From Chenopodium formosanum (Eukaryota; Streptophyta; Magnoliopsida; Caryophyllales; Amaranthaceae): a stretch of DNA of 64,000 bases. The notes beneath the pieces are model-generated. The model was not told the DNA's origin. It searched no databases and worked only from the letters and a program-made list of their open reading frames with translations. Numbering within the stretch: the first letter of the stretch is position 1; each line of letters begins with the position of its first letter. Shown piece by piece: positions 1-8,556 of this stretch. Made by a program: the position numbers and the translations under genes. The stretch spans positions 21,687,795 to 21,751,794 of the forward strand of contig CM044858.1 in assembly GCA_024500155.1 (NCBI GenBank), read 5' to 3'.

Positions 1-47
1 TTTTCATTGTAACCTTCATCATCTTCATAATAGTATCTATCACCCAT
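1..47 (-). CDS. Probable gag start, cut by the window edge
   Basis: An ATG at 47 lies about 125 bases after the primer site and opens a frame of 15 codons (MGDRYYYEDDEGYNE) that runs off the left end. An acidic, tyrosine-rich start right after the primer site suits a gag protein of a Ty3/gypsy or copia element. The piece is too short to assign a family, so the call rests on position. Confidence 0.35.
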   Translation of the reverse strand, partial: MGDRYYYEDDEGYNE

Positions 48-516
48 GTTTCAAGATAGAAAGTTTGTATCTTTGAGAAAAAAAAATTCAAATTTTGTGG
101 GAAAAGATGAGATCTCTTGAGAGAGGAAAGAGAAATAAAAAAAAGGTAGGATCTTTCTAGGCTAATAACCTAGGCTCTTAATACCAAATGATATGAAATA
201 ACCAAGGGAAGACAAGTAAAAGGGAGGAGAAATCAAGTAACAACAAGTTCAAACCAACAAACCAAGATAACCTATCTCAAATTCACAAAGATAGATGAAA
301 TAGGGGTCTTAATCAAAGCCAACACCAAGTAAAGCTAAGATTAAGGTGTAACCACAAAGATTACAAGAGATGCAATCACAAAGAAAGCAAGATAATCACA
401 AAGATTATGGTAGAGAGAGAAAGTCTCTTGATTACAAAGTTCAACAAAAATTAATATGCAAAAACGTCTCAAAACAACTTAAATAGTTTGCACAAACTGA
501 CAGAAAACGGGAAAAG

Positions 517-664
517 GTTCGGCCGAACTCTGGGTAAGTTCGGTCGAACTTGTGGGTAGGTTCGGTCGAACTTTTGGAGTTTGGCCACTCCTGCAAAGAT
601 GCAAAAATCAGCTCTGAAACTGCCTGGAAGGTTCGGGCGAACCACAGTGTAGGATCGGCCGAAC
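517..664. repeat. Array of 12-bp palindromes (GTTCGGCCGAAC type)
   Basis: Five near-palindromes have centres at about 522.5, 543.5, 565.5, 636.5 and 658.5, so spacings of 21 and 22 bp recur with one gap of 71. The first is perfect (GTTCGGCCGAAC); the others differ at one or two bases. The array lies about 30 bp upstream of the TATA-like box of the element C LTR. Confidence 0.8.
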
Positions 665-976
665 TTCCCCTGCTCCTGGACAGCTCAACTTCAAACGTTC
701 ATAACTTCTTCGTTTCTCGCTCAAATTTGGCATGTGACAAGTCGTTGGAAAGATCTTGAACTCTACTTTTACCTCCTACTTGAATCACCTAAAAATTCCT
801 TGTAACGAAGGAGATATGGCTGAATGAAGTAGTTGAATCATATATTTATAAGCTTCTTGTCTTCAAGTGTGATGATGGTTAGCCCCGAAAGGTGACCTCC
901 AAGGAGCTTGGCCCTACTTCGTGTCATGACACGTGGCATGTCTTCCACTTCTTCCACTAAGTTCCATGCACCCGCG

Positions 977-1774
977 TCACTCATCATCCTCATCGGAGTC
1001 GAAGTTGGGACGCCAAAAAGACCTAGGGACATGCCAAACGTTGTCGGTGTTGATCCGGCCCAATGAAGTCAATCCGAGGTTATGCAAAAAGCACCAATGC
1101 TCATTGTGCCTTAACCACTCATATCTCCCATCTTCGTAGTTCTTGGAGATGAATTGAATTTGACCCAATTGCCTCAAGTCGAGGTATAGGGTGGTGTTGT
1201 CTCCAATCTCTTTGCAAAAGGGAAGATATTGGTCAAGGCGGAGGCGAGTCAAAAGCCTAGTCACCATGACCCCGCATGGAATCTCTCCCGTGCTCCGGCC
1301 TCTAAGATCAAAACCCACGTTGAACTCTTCCAAAGAATGATCAAAGTAGTGGTTGAAAATTTGGAAACGCACCCTATATTGCCCTCCCAAGGGCATAAGC
1401 TCCAAGGTAGCCAAAAACTCCAACGTTAGCTCCTTGTAGGTGCGGTAGGCATGGTTGATGAAAGACCCCATTCGCAGATTCAAGAGCAAGGACCTCACAT
1501 CATCATCTATCCCCAATTTAACCATATCACGTTGGAGATAGTGGCGGGTTGGTTTAAGGGTTCTTTCTTCCTTCAATTGTTGGTAGAAGGTTTTTTGTTC
1601 ATTTGTGAAGTTTTTCTTTTTGGGAAGAGAGGTGGGTGGTCGTGTTTGAGAGGAAGGGTTTGATGTACTTCGCCTAGAAGAAGTGCTAAGCCTAGAAGAA
1701 GTACTTGGGCGAGGTTCCTCAATGGAAACATCGGTCTTTCTCTTTTTGGTGAATTTCTTGAGGATTTTAGACAT
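977..1774 (-). CDS. ATHILA ORF1-like protein (265 aa)
   Basis: An intact 265-codon frame starts at an ATG and has no internal stop. Residues 1-60 are basic and Ser/Thr/Pro-rich (KKFTKKRK near the start). The middle contains YRTYKELTLEFLATLE followed by a beta-rich stretch ending RGRSTGEIP, which matches my recollection of the ATHILA ORF-1 family (PF03078) and the related plant-transposon domain, whose role is unknown. The tail is acidic (DSDEDDE). In Athila elements an extra gene lies between pol and the 3' LTR and has been called env-like; here it occupies that place in element 1. I see no signal peptide or transmembrane segment, so an envelope role is not supported. It is unusually intact beside its broken gag. 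Confidence 0.6.
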   Translation of the reverse strand: MSKILKKFTKKRKTDVSIEEPRPSTSSRLSTSSRRSTSNPSSQTRPPTSLPKKKNFTNEQKTFYQQLKEERTLKPTRHYLQRDMVKLGIDDDVRSLLLNLRMGSFINHAYRTYKELTLEFLATLELMPLGGQYRVRFQIFNHYFDHSLEEFNVGFDLRGRSTGEIPCGVMVTRLLTRLRLDQYLPFCKEIGDNTTLYLDLRQLGQIQFISKNYEDGRYEWLRHNEHWCFLHNLGLTSLGRINTDNVWHVPRSFWRPNFDSDEDDE

Positions 1775-3110
1775 GTTTGAGGTTTAGGGAAAAGTCACCA
1801 ACAACAATCAAAGAGCAATACCAATAACCAAAGAACACCACACTAAAATCACAACTTACTACCAAATTCTCCAATTCACAACTTCACACTTTCTTCCACC
1901 AAAATCAATTCCAATCCAATTAAATACACCAATTATCCATACACCAATTATCCAAGAATAACTTCTTTCAATCAATCCAAGAACAACCAAAAACCAATAC
2001 CAACAATCAACACTTACTACCCAATTTCCAAAATTCAAACTCACAAATTATCAATCAAGGATGATGAAAATTGCTACAAAACCAACAAACAACACAATGT
2101 TATGCAAAATCAATCAACAAATATCACAAAATCACATCCAATATCAAAATCAATCATCAAAAATCACAAAACCCATACTACACTATTCATGCTCATACAA
2201 AATTTCAATCTTAGCAAAATTATGATATAATTGACAAAATTAAAGCAAGGATAAGTGATTATACCATACAAGATGCAAGATTGACCAAGTTTGAGCCACC
2301 AATTTCAATCCCAAACAAAAGCCCCAAATTTTGGTTCACCAATGTAGGAGAGAGAATAAGTGAAATTTGGGTCAAAATGTGAGGAACTTGATGTGTAGGA
2401 AGGTTTGTGAGTGAATTTAGATGAAAATGGAGTGATTTTAGTGAAGAATTGAAGGATTTTGATGGTGAGTGAGGAGGTATAGTGCGCACGAAGAGGAGGG
2501 TTTGAGGGAGGTAATGTCGTGAGGAAGGAGAGGTGAAATGAGGAAATGAGAGGAAGAAGAAGAAGAAGGAAAATAAAAGGAGGCACGGCCCAGCAGGTGC
2601 GGCCGCACCTTGCAGGTGTGCGCCCGCACACGACGCGTGTGCGCCCGCACCTGATGGGTGTGCGGCCGCACACTGCCGCTTCCTCTTTTCTTCCTTTTTT
2701 TTTCTTTTCGTTGATACTTACTGCCTAATTGAGTGCGCACATGAACCATGATGGTGATGAGGAACACCATAGGCAGTAGCTAAAAACATTTTTAGAGAGC
2801 TCAAAGTCAAAGATTCATGTGCTCACCTCAAAAACTCACTAAGTATCAACTTCCTCCAACTTTCAAAACATAAATTTCCTATCTTACCTCTCTAAATTCT
2901 TACCCCTTCTACCTCAATTTTCGATCGGAATCGAACACATTCATGATAAGTGCCGCAAACACCTTCCATTCACCATGCATTCTTGAAGAAATCCAATCTC
3001 GAAAAATTCATCCTAAAAATCCAAACAAGTAGAAAAGTGAAAGAAAAGAAAAAGTAATAAAAGAAACAAAAACAAGAAAACTCAAAAATCAAAAAGAAAA
3101 GTTAGAATCT
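1775..3110 (-). other. Element 1 noncoding 3' region
   Basis: No credible gene. 1780-2260 is A/C-rich and low in G on the plus strand. 2480-2680 is purine-rich and holds a palindrome array. 2700-3110 is closely matched by 50960-51370 in element 2 (shared words include CCGCAAA.CACCTTCCATTCA and AAATCCAAACAAGTAGAAAAGTG), so it is conserved family sequence rather than random spacer. Confidence 0.7.
2597..2671. repeat. Internal array of four palindromes at exact 21-bp spacing
   Basis: The 12-mers GTGCGGCCGCAC, GTGCGCCCGCAC, GTGCGCCCGCAC and GTGCGGCCGCAC have centres at 2602.5, 2623.5, 2644.5 and 2665.5. The word and the spacing are those used in the LTR of the same element at 7476-7550. Here the array lies inside the element, between the protease and the ORF1-like gene. 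Confidence 0.9.
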
Positions 3111-3140
3111 CCGGGTTGCCTCCCGGGAAGCGCTTGCTTA
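3111..3140 (-). other. Conserved hairpin block after the protease stop
   Basis: On the minus strand the block reads AAGCAAGCGCTTCC followed by CGGGAGGCAACCCGG. It can form a 5-bp stem CCGGG/CCCGG with loop AGGCAA, and contains AAGCGCTT, itself a palindrome. It lies about 30 bases past the protease stop. The same block occurs in elements 2, 4 and B. Confidence 0.7.
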
Positions 3141-3168
3141 AGGTCCTAAGCTCGACCCTTCCTCCAAA

Positions 3169-4158
3169 TCATGGAGGGTCAAAGAACACCACATTCTTTA
3201 AGGTAGTTGAAAGAGCAAAATCCTCTTTAATCTTAAGCAACCTCTCATTGTTGCTTGATGAAATCTCCATAGAATTCTTCTCAAATTCACATTTTTCTTT
3301 TCTCAACTTCTTTCTTTTTCTCAACTTCTTTGAATCACGAGCCTTTTTCTTCGGCTTCTTGTTCAATGTAGATGGAACTTCAACATCCATAACCATAGAA
3401 ACTTTCTCTTCTTGTTGAGAAATAAGCTCAAACCAACTTGGAATCTCAACTTCCTTCTCATCCTTTAGCTTGGGAATCACAATTTCTTCTTCACTAACCT
3501 TCATGCTATCAAAACTTGCAAAAACATCATCAAAATTCTCAAGAGCATTGTTAGTAGAAGAATCAACCATGCATACATTGTCAATAGAACGAGAAAGACT
3601 AGCACATGCTATATCTTGCACAAAAGATAGAGACTCATGCATTGGTTTCAACTTAAAACTCTCCTCTTGCTTACCACATCTCAAAGTAATGCGACCTCCT
3701 TTCACATCTATCAAAGCTCCCGAAGTAGCTAAGAAAGGTCTCCCTAAGATGATTGGAATATGTTCATCTTCCTCTATTTCCAAAACCACAAAATCTACGG
3801 GAAAAACAAACTCTCCAATCTTAAGAGGGACATCATCAACTCTCCCCTTAGGAATCTTGATAGATCGATAGGCCAATTGAAGGGTTATGTTGGATGGTTG
3901 AAGCTCACCTAGATCAAGTCTTTTGAAAACCGAATAAGGCATGATACTCACACTAGCCCCTAAATCACATAGAGCATTCTCAAACATCATTTTCTTGATC
4001 TTGCAAGGAATTGAAAAGTTTCCCGGATCCTCCATTTTCTTCGGAAGCTCACCATGGACAAGAGCACTAAAACACTTCCCTCCTTCCACCGAATTGCCCT
4101 TATTACATTCTTCCTTCTCCTCTAGAATCTCCCTAAGAAACTTAGAGTACTTAGGCAT
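3169..4158 (-). CDS. Element 1 retropepsin (aspartic protease) segment
   Basis: A 329-codon frame, reading downstream of gag, encodes a retroviral-type aspartic protease. The catalytic region ALCDLGASVSIMPYSVFKRL has DLG where DTG or DSG is usual, a form seen in Athila-type elements. The second conserved strand IPIILGRPFLATSG follows about 90 residues later. The C-terminal third is Lys/Glu-rich and ends VVFFDPP, the same ending as in element 2. The enzyme would mature the gag protein inside virus-like particles. A frameshift near 4160-4200 separates it from gag; the frame's first ATG is internal to the ancestral gag-protease frame, not a real start. No RT follows. Confidence 0.85.
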   Translation of the reverse strand: MPKYSKFLREILEEKEECNKGNSVEGGKCFSALVHGELPKKMEDPGNFSIPCKIKKMMFENALCDLGASVSIMPYSVFKRLDLGELQPSNITLQLAYRSIKIPKGRVDDVPLKIGEFVFPVDFVVLEIEEDEHIPIILGRPFLATSGALIDVKGGRITLRCGKQEESFKLKPMHESLSFVQDIACASLSRSIDNVCMVDSSTNNALENFDDVFASFDSMKVSEEEIVIPKLKDEKEVEIPSWFELISQQEEKVSMVMDVEVPSTLNKKPKKKARDSKKLRKRKKLRKEKCEFEKNSMEISSSNNERLLKIKEDFALSTTLKNVVFFDPP

Positions 4159-4159
4159 T

Positions 4160-6211
4160 TCGGGAATTGGCTCGGTAAAGGGTGTGGAAACATGAACTTC
4201 CTTAAGAACTTAAGGAATTTCCCAAATTGCTCATCCATTTTAAACCTTAGGAATTTTTTGGGGTAAGGTAGATCGGGAAATCTCTCTTCCTTACAAATCT
4301 TTTCAACAACACTTTCTTCTTTTTCCTCATCCTCACAATAGACTTCCTTGGACTCAACTGTCTCAACTTCATTCTCCAAAGCACTCCTCTCATCTTCTCC
4401 CTCCATTGAACAAGAAACTCCCTCACTAAGGTCACTTCCACCACTAGTGGTAATAGAATACACGGGTTTCTTCGGTTCAACACCTTGGGAAGGTAAAGAA
4501 GAAGGACTAGCATAATCCTTGAGAGTATTTGCTAGTTGGGTTATTTGAGTCTCAAGCATCTTATTGTGAGTCATCATTTCATAGAACTTCTTATCACTAA
4601 CCGCCATGTAGGTGTTAATGATCTTGGTTTGATTATCAATCAATTCTTCCAAATTAGTCCTAGGAGAAGAAGGTTGTGAATATGAATTTTCACCTTGAGT
4701 CTTTGGAACAAATCCGGGTGAGGGACCTCTTTGAGCATTGTTTTGAAAATTTCCCCTTTTTTGATTGTTCCAAGTACCCCTATTTTGATTTTGACCATAT
4801 CCTTGATTATGGTTACCACCACCTTGATTATGGTTACCATTACCTTGGTTATGATTTCCATAACCTTGGTTTTGATTTCCATAGCCTTGGTTTTGATTAC
4901 CATAATTTTGGTTTTGATTTTGGCCACTATAACCTTGGTTATTATGGTTACCACGAGAACCTTGATTCCCTTGATTCCTACAACCACCACCATGATTATA
5001 GGTGTCAAAATTGCCTTGGTTTTGGTAATTCCTATTCCATTGACCTCTTTGATTATCAAACCTTTGAACATTGTTGTTTGACACATAATTCACATGCTCA
5101 CACACATTGTTATCAAACTCATCAATACATTCATTATTGCAATTTCTAGAGTCATGATCATATGATCCACATGCATCACAAAACAAACAACCCATAGGCA
5201 TATTATGTGAAGTGGGAGGGGTTTGAGAGTTAGAAGAAGTACCTCTCCCCTTAAATTGGGAGTGAAGATTCGAAGCTTGAGAAGAGGAAGAAACACTCTC
5301 CAACTTGGCCTTGATTGCGGTCACCTCCTTTCCCAAGTTTGTCATTTGAGAGGAAAGATTGTTGATCGCATTTAGATGGTCCACCGAATACAATGAAGAT
5401 TGCTTGGTTGAAGAATCTCTCTCCCCATCTTGCCAATCTCTATAATAGGTCACCACATCCTCAATAATGTCCACAACTTCTTCTTCGGTCTTGTTCATGA
5501 TAGGACCACCGGCCCCTCCATCAAGGCATGACTTGCCTTGAGGACTCAAACCACTATAGAAGATTTAGATCACTTGGTATGTTGGAATTCTGTGGTGAGG
5601 ACACTCTCTTTGATACTCCTTGAATCTTTCCCATGCTTCATAGAGACTTTCATTTGGCTTTTGCTTGAACCCTTAAATTAAAGCCCTTGCCTCCGCCGTC
5701 TTCTTTTGAGGATAAAAACGGGACAAGAAAGATTTTGTGACATCATCCCACGTTCTCAAAGAATTGGGTTTCACCTCTTTGTCTAGCTATTCTAAAGATC
5801 TTCCTATGAGAGAGAAAGGAAACAACTTAAGGCGGATAAACTCTTGAGAAACTCCATTGACTTGATTGTGTTGCAATATTTTTCAAACTCCTTAAGATGG
5901 TTCAATGGGCTCTCATTCTTAGCCCCACTATATTGTCTCCTCTCAATTAAGGTGATCATTGCCGGCCGAATTTCAAAGTCATTTGCCGGTGTTGTAGGTG
6001 GAGCTATGCCGCTCTCAAACCTATATGCACCGGGCACTCCTAATTCCTTCAAGGCAACTCTTGGATTTTCTCCCATGACTTGCTCTTGTTCAATCTCTTC
6101 TTTGCTTGAAGAACTATAATCCATTGACTTGTTAGCTACTCTCCTCCTTGAGAGATTTCTCTCAATCTCCGGATCAAAGGGAACAATTGAACGATCTCGG
6201 GACCTATGCAT
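4160..6211 (-). pseudogene. Element 1 gag, broken
   Basis: The start is the ATG at 6211, matching the start in element 2. N-terminal motifs shared with elements 2 and 3 are IVPFDPEIE, FEIRPAMITLIERRQYSGAK and LKEFEKYCNTIK, typical of Athila gag. At about 5170-5200 there is a zinc knuckle, CDACGSYDHDSRNC (CX2CX4HX4C). Next to it, near 4740-5060, is a run of Asn/Gly/Gln repeats of the type GYGNQNQ. Damage: a frameshift near 5790, in-frame stops near 5675 and 5567, and a frameshift into the protease near 4200. The protein would form the virus-like particle and bind the RNA. Frames on the plus strand opposite the NQG repeats are shadows. Confidence 0.85.
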
Positions 6212-6332
6212 ACAAAACTCAAAGAAAATATTAGTAGCACGGCTACAAGTGTAGCCTAAAGAGTAAAATCTTTTTGTATTTTGCAATTAAAGTGGAATAG
6301 ACTAAACAACAATATGCACTCAAAACGCCATT

Positions 6333-6349
6333 CCCCGGCAACGGCGCCA
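6333..6349 (-). other. Primer binding site, tRNA-Asp type (element 1)
   Basis: The minus strand reads TGGCGCCGTTGCCGGGG, the exact complement of the 3' end of plant tRNA-Asp(GUC) as I know it. It lies three bases past the LTR end. This is the standard Athila primer site. Confidence 0.9.
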
Positions 6350-6352
6350 TTT

Positions 6353-8012
6353 TGATGGGCGCGGAAACGGTAGGTCGTTGGGCTACCTCCCCACCCAATC
6401 AAACAATATTTATAACTCAAAAAACCCCTATGGAAGTATAGTAGTAAGTCGAGGTCGAACCCAAAGGAATGGAAATTGAATGTATATTGCCTAAAGTCAA
6501 GCTACTCCGAAGTCAAATGCGGGGTTTATGGTAAGAAGTAGAGCTAGAACTAATCAATGCAATGAACTTGTATAAAATCAATATAAAAGACACTAGGGGA
6601 ATGGATCCACATGTAATTGCAATAGAGTAGGGTAATTTGGGAGGTCAAACTAACTAAGTCAAGTGATATGAAGGAAGATCAAGCATGTATCCAAAAGAGC
6701 ATACCAAGATATTTCTCCTAGAGGTCTAACTAGCGCCAACTACGCTAAACACTTACTAGGAAACGTCACAAGATACCTCAATCGAGAAATTGCAAGTCAC
6801 TAATCAATGGTCCGTATCATAGCAAGCTTATAATGCAATCTAGTGTAACAATTAAAGATGGACAAGCTTCAATCAATTACACACATGCACATGAATCATC
6901 AACCAAGTTTAATCATATCATCAACTCCATTAATTTTCCCCAAATTTCTCTAATCCATCACTCATACATGCTTCACCATTACCCTAGCTAGTAAAATACT
7001 CACTAGCCATAGAAATTAAGATCAAAACTACACTAATCATCAATTTCATCATCAACATTTTAGAAATCAAAGATCAAATCAACAATCAATCAAACTTCAA
7101 TCAAACATCAAACAAACTTCAATCAATCAACAATAATATGAAAAACAAATGAAATCAACTAAAAACAAACTTGTATTGAAATCAAAGATGAAAGATCCTT
7201 ACAAACTTGATCAAAAGATCAATTACAATGGAGAATTCTTGAACAATCAACCAAAAACCATGAGTTTCTCTCTCTTCAATTCTTGAGTTTCTCTCTCTAA
7301 AATTCTAATCAAAAACTAAGATCTAATTTTGCTTAATGAATTTCTTAGCCAAAAATAGAAGGAAATAACTATATATACAAAGATGAGGTCGGTTATGACG
7401 CCCAAAAATAGACCCACGCCGGTGCGGTCGCACGTAGGAGAGAGAGAGGCGCGCACGGGAAACGTACCCAGCTGGGTGCGCCTGCACGCACCTGATGTGC
7501 AGCCGCACTCGACACATGTGCGGCCGCACACCCCTCTGGTGCGCCCGCACCTGCCTGGGTAACTTCCTCTATTCTCTTCGTCCTAGCTCATGAGGTGCAC
7601 ACACCCTAGATGATGGTGATGAAGGACAAGGAAGGCAGCAACTTTCCTTAGTATTCTTGAAGAACATAAGCCATGAAAAGTGCACAACCAAGGTCTTGAA
7701 GCTTGCTCCTCGGATCCCCCTTGACTTGAAACTCTTTGCACAAGCATAAGGCATGAAAAGTAATGAAAAACCATGAAAAGGAAGCTCGGGAATTGTTGGA
7801 AAATCAATCACAACCTACAAACAAAGGAGAAAAAGCAAATAAAAGGGAAAACAAGTAAACTAGAAAATGCACAAAATAGAGAAACTAACTATGAAAAGCA
7901 TAAAATGAAGAAATTAAGAGTAAAACTAAGGAATACTAAAGAAAAGAGTTATAAAATGAAATGAAATTCATCCAAAAAGAGATCAAATGAGTGCCATAAA
8001 TGTCACTCATCA
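6353..8012 (-). repeat. 5' LTR of element 1
   Basis: The 1660-bp LTR begins TGATGAGTGACATTTATGGC and ends CCCATCA on the minus strand. A TATA box (TATATATAG) lies at 7369-7378, and the palindrome array ends about 43 bp upstream of it. Related LTRs are at 54556-56210, 49688-50905 and 58099-59631. The right flank is GTTAG; the matching duplication would be off the left edge. Confidence 0.85.
7422..7550. repeat. LTR palindrome array, exact 21-bp lattice
   Basis: Centres at 7481.5, 7502.5, 7523.5 and 7544.5 are exactly 21 bp apart, with words GTGCGCCTGCAC, GTGCAGCCGCAC, GTGCGGCCGCAC and GTGCGCCCGCAC. A further copy, GTGCGGTCGCAC, is centred at 7427.5, 54 bp away and so out of the lattice. Confidence 0.9.
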
Positions 8013-8551
8013 GTTAGAAGGGAACTCTTTGGAGGAAAAGGCTTGTGTTTCAATGCAAGGTGGTGTGATTGAAGTTGTGAGTGAGGTACCCATTCCAATT
8101 CTTTCAATCCCCACCCCCTTTTTAATAAAGCTTACCAACCTTCCTTCTTGCTCTATATCACTTCCATATATCCTCAAAGTTCCATCGATTGAGGGGCCCC
8201 TAATCTCTTTAGCTCCCCATTACCCTTCTTTTGAACTCAATGATGGAATTTCACCTTCCAAAAAGCAACAAAATGAGTTTGTTCCTCCCTTTTCTTTTCC
8301 TAGGTCTAGTTTTGAATTTTCTAATTCTTATTTTATTGATTTTTCTTTGGATTCTTTTACTTTTTCTTTTTCCCCCTTCTCTCAAGCATAAAGTCTCCTT
8401 GTACTTTATGTTTGCTTGTCATATGAGCATCGTGTATGCTCTATTTCTTGATATGTTTGCCAGTGCATATGACAAGCTTTTGCGTTCTTTGTCGGGTTAT
8501 TTACCAGATTGGTCATGCTTGGATGTTAAGCAAGCCTTTCTCGGGAAGTAA
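8013..8551 (+). pseudogene. C-terminal part of the element 4 small ORF
   Basis: The frame 8013-8391 (entered from the LTR of element 1) and the frame ending at 8551 together look like one protein with a frameshift near 8390. The C-terminus MFASAYDKLLRSLSG parallels MFAGAFDKLLKALNSSD in element B, including spacing from a preceding hydrophobic Phe/Ser-rich stretch. The stop at 8549-8551 falls inside the hairpin block. No known domain is recognisable. Confidence 0.55.
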
Positions 8552-8556
8552 CCCGT
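8527..8556 (+). other. Conserved hairpin block (element 4)
   Basis: AAGCAAGCCTTTCTCGGGAAG continues into TAACCCG. The stem CGGG/CCCG is kept while the loop is AAGTAA instead of AGGCAA. It is the counterpart of the blocks at 3111, 29832 and 51374. Confidence 0.6.

Larger units (their letters stand above)
1..840 (-). mobile_element. Element C: 5' end of an LTR retrotransposon
   Basis: Read on the minus strand this is the end of an LTR, a primer site and the start of a coding region. The primer site at 172-186 reads TGGTATTAAGAGCC, close to the initiator-Met type site of copia and chromovirus elements. The LTR probably spans 189-840: it begins TGAT and ends ATCA, and a TATA-like CTATTTAAG lies near 480-487. 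A palindrome array lies just upstream of that box. The right edge at 840 is a best guess, because no second LTR is in the window to confirm it. It seems to have inserted downstream of the ORF at 977-1774. Confidence 0.5.
841..8012 (-). mobile_element. Element 1: Athila-like gag-protease element lacking pol
   Basis: Minus-strand order: LTR 8012-6353, tRNA-Asp primer site, gag, protease, hairpin block, a long noncoding stretch with a palindrome array, then the ATHILA-ORF1-like gene at 1774-977. No reverse transcriptase, RNase H or integrase motif occurs between the protease stop and the 3' gene. The 3' LTR is not in the window; element C lies where it might begin. At the right end it interrupts element 4. 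The base on the far side of the insertion is outside the window, so no target duplication can be tested. Confidence 0.75.

Noticed and set aside
977..1774. Viral-type envelope protein
   Set aside because: No signal peptide, transmembrane segment or cleavage site; family resemblance is to ATHILA ORF1.
2597..2671. CRISPR-like array
   Set aside because: Palindromes 12 bp with 9-bp spacers in a plant LTR element; no CRISPR repeat or cas context.
4676..5149. Plus-strand Tyr/His/Phe/Leu-rich frames opposite gag
   Set aside because: They mirror the Asn/Gly/Gln repeats of minus-strand gag; same at 52912-53244.
6333..6349. Partial tRNA-Asp gene
   Set aside because: Only the 3' end complement is present and it sits at the LTR border; it is a primer site. 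Same at 29041, 44215 and 54536.
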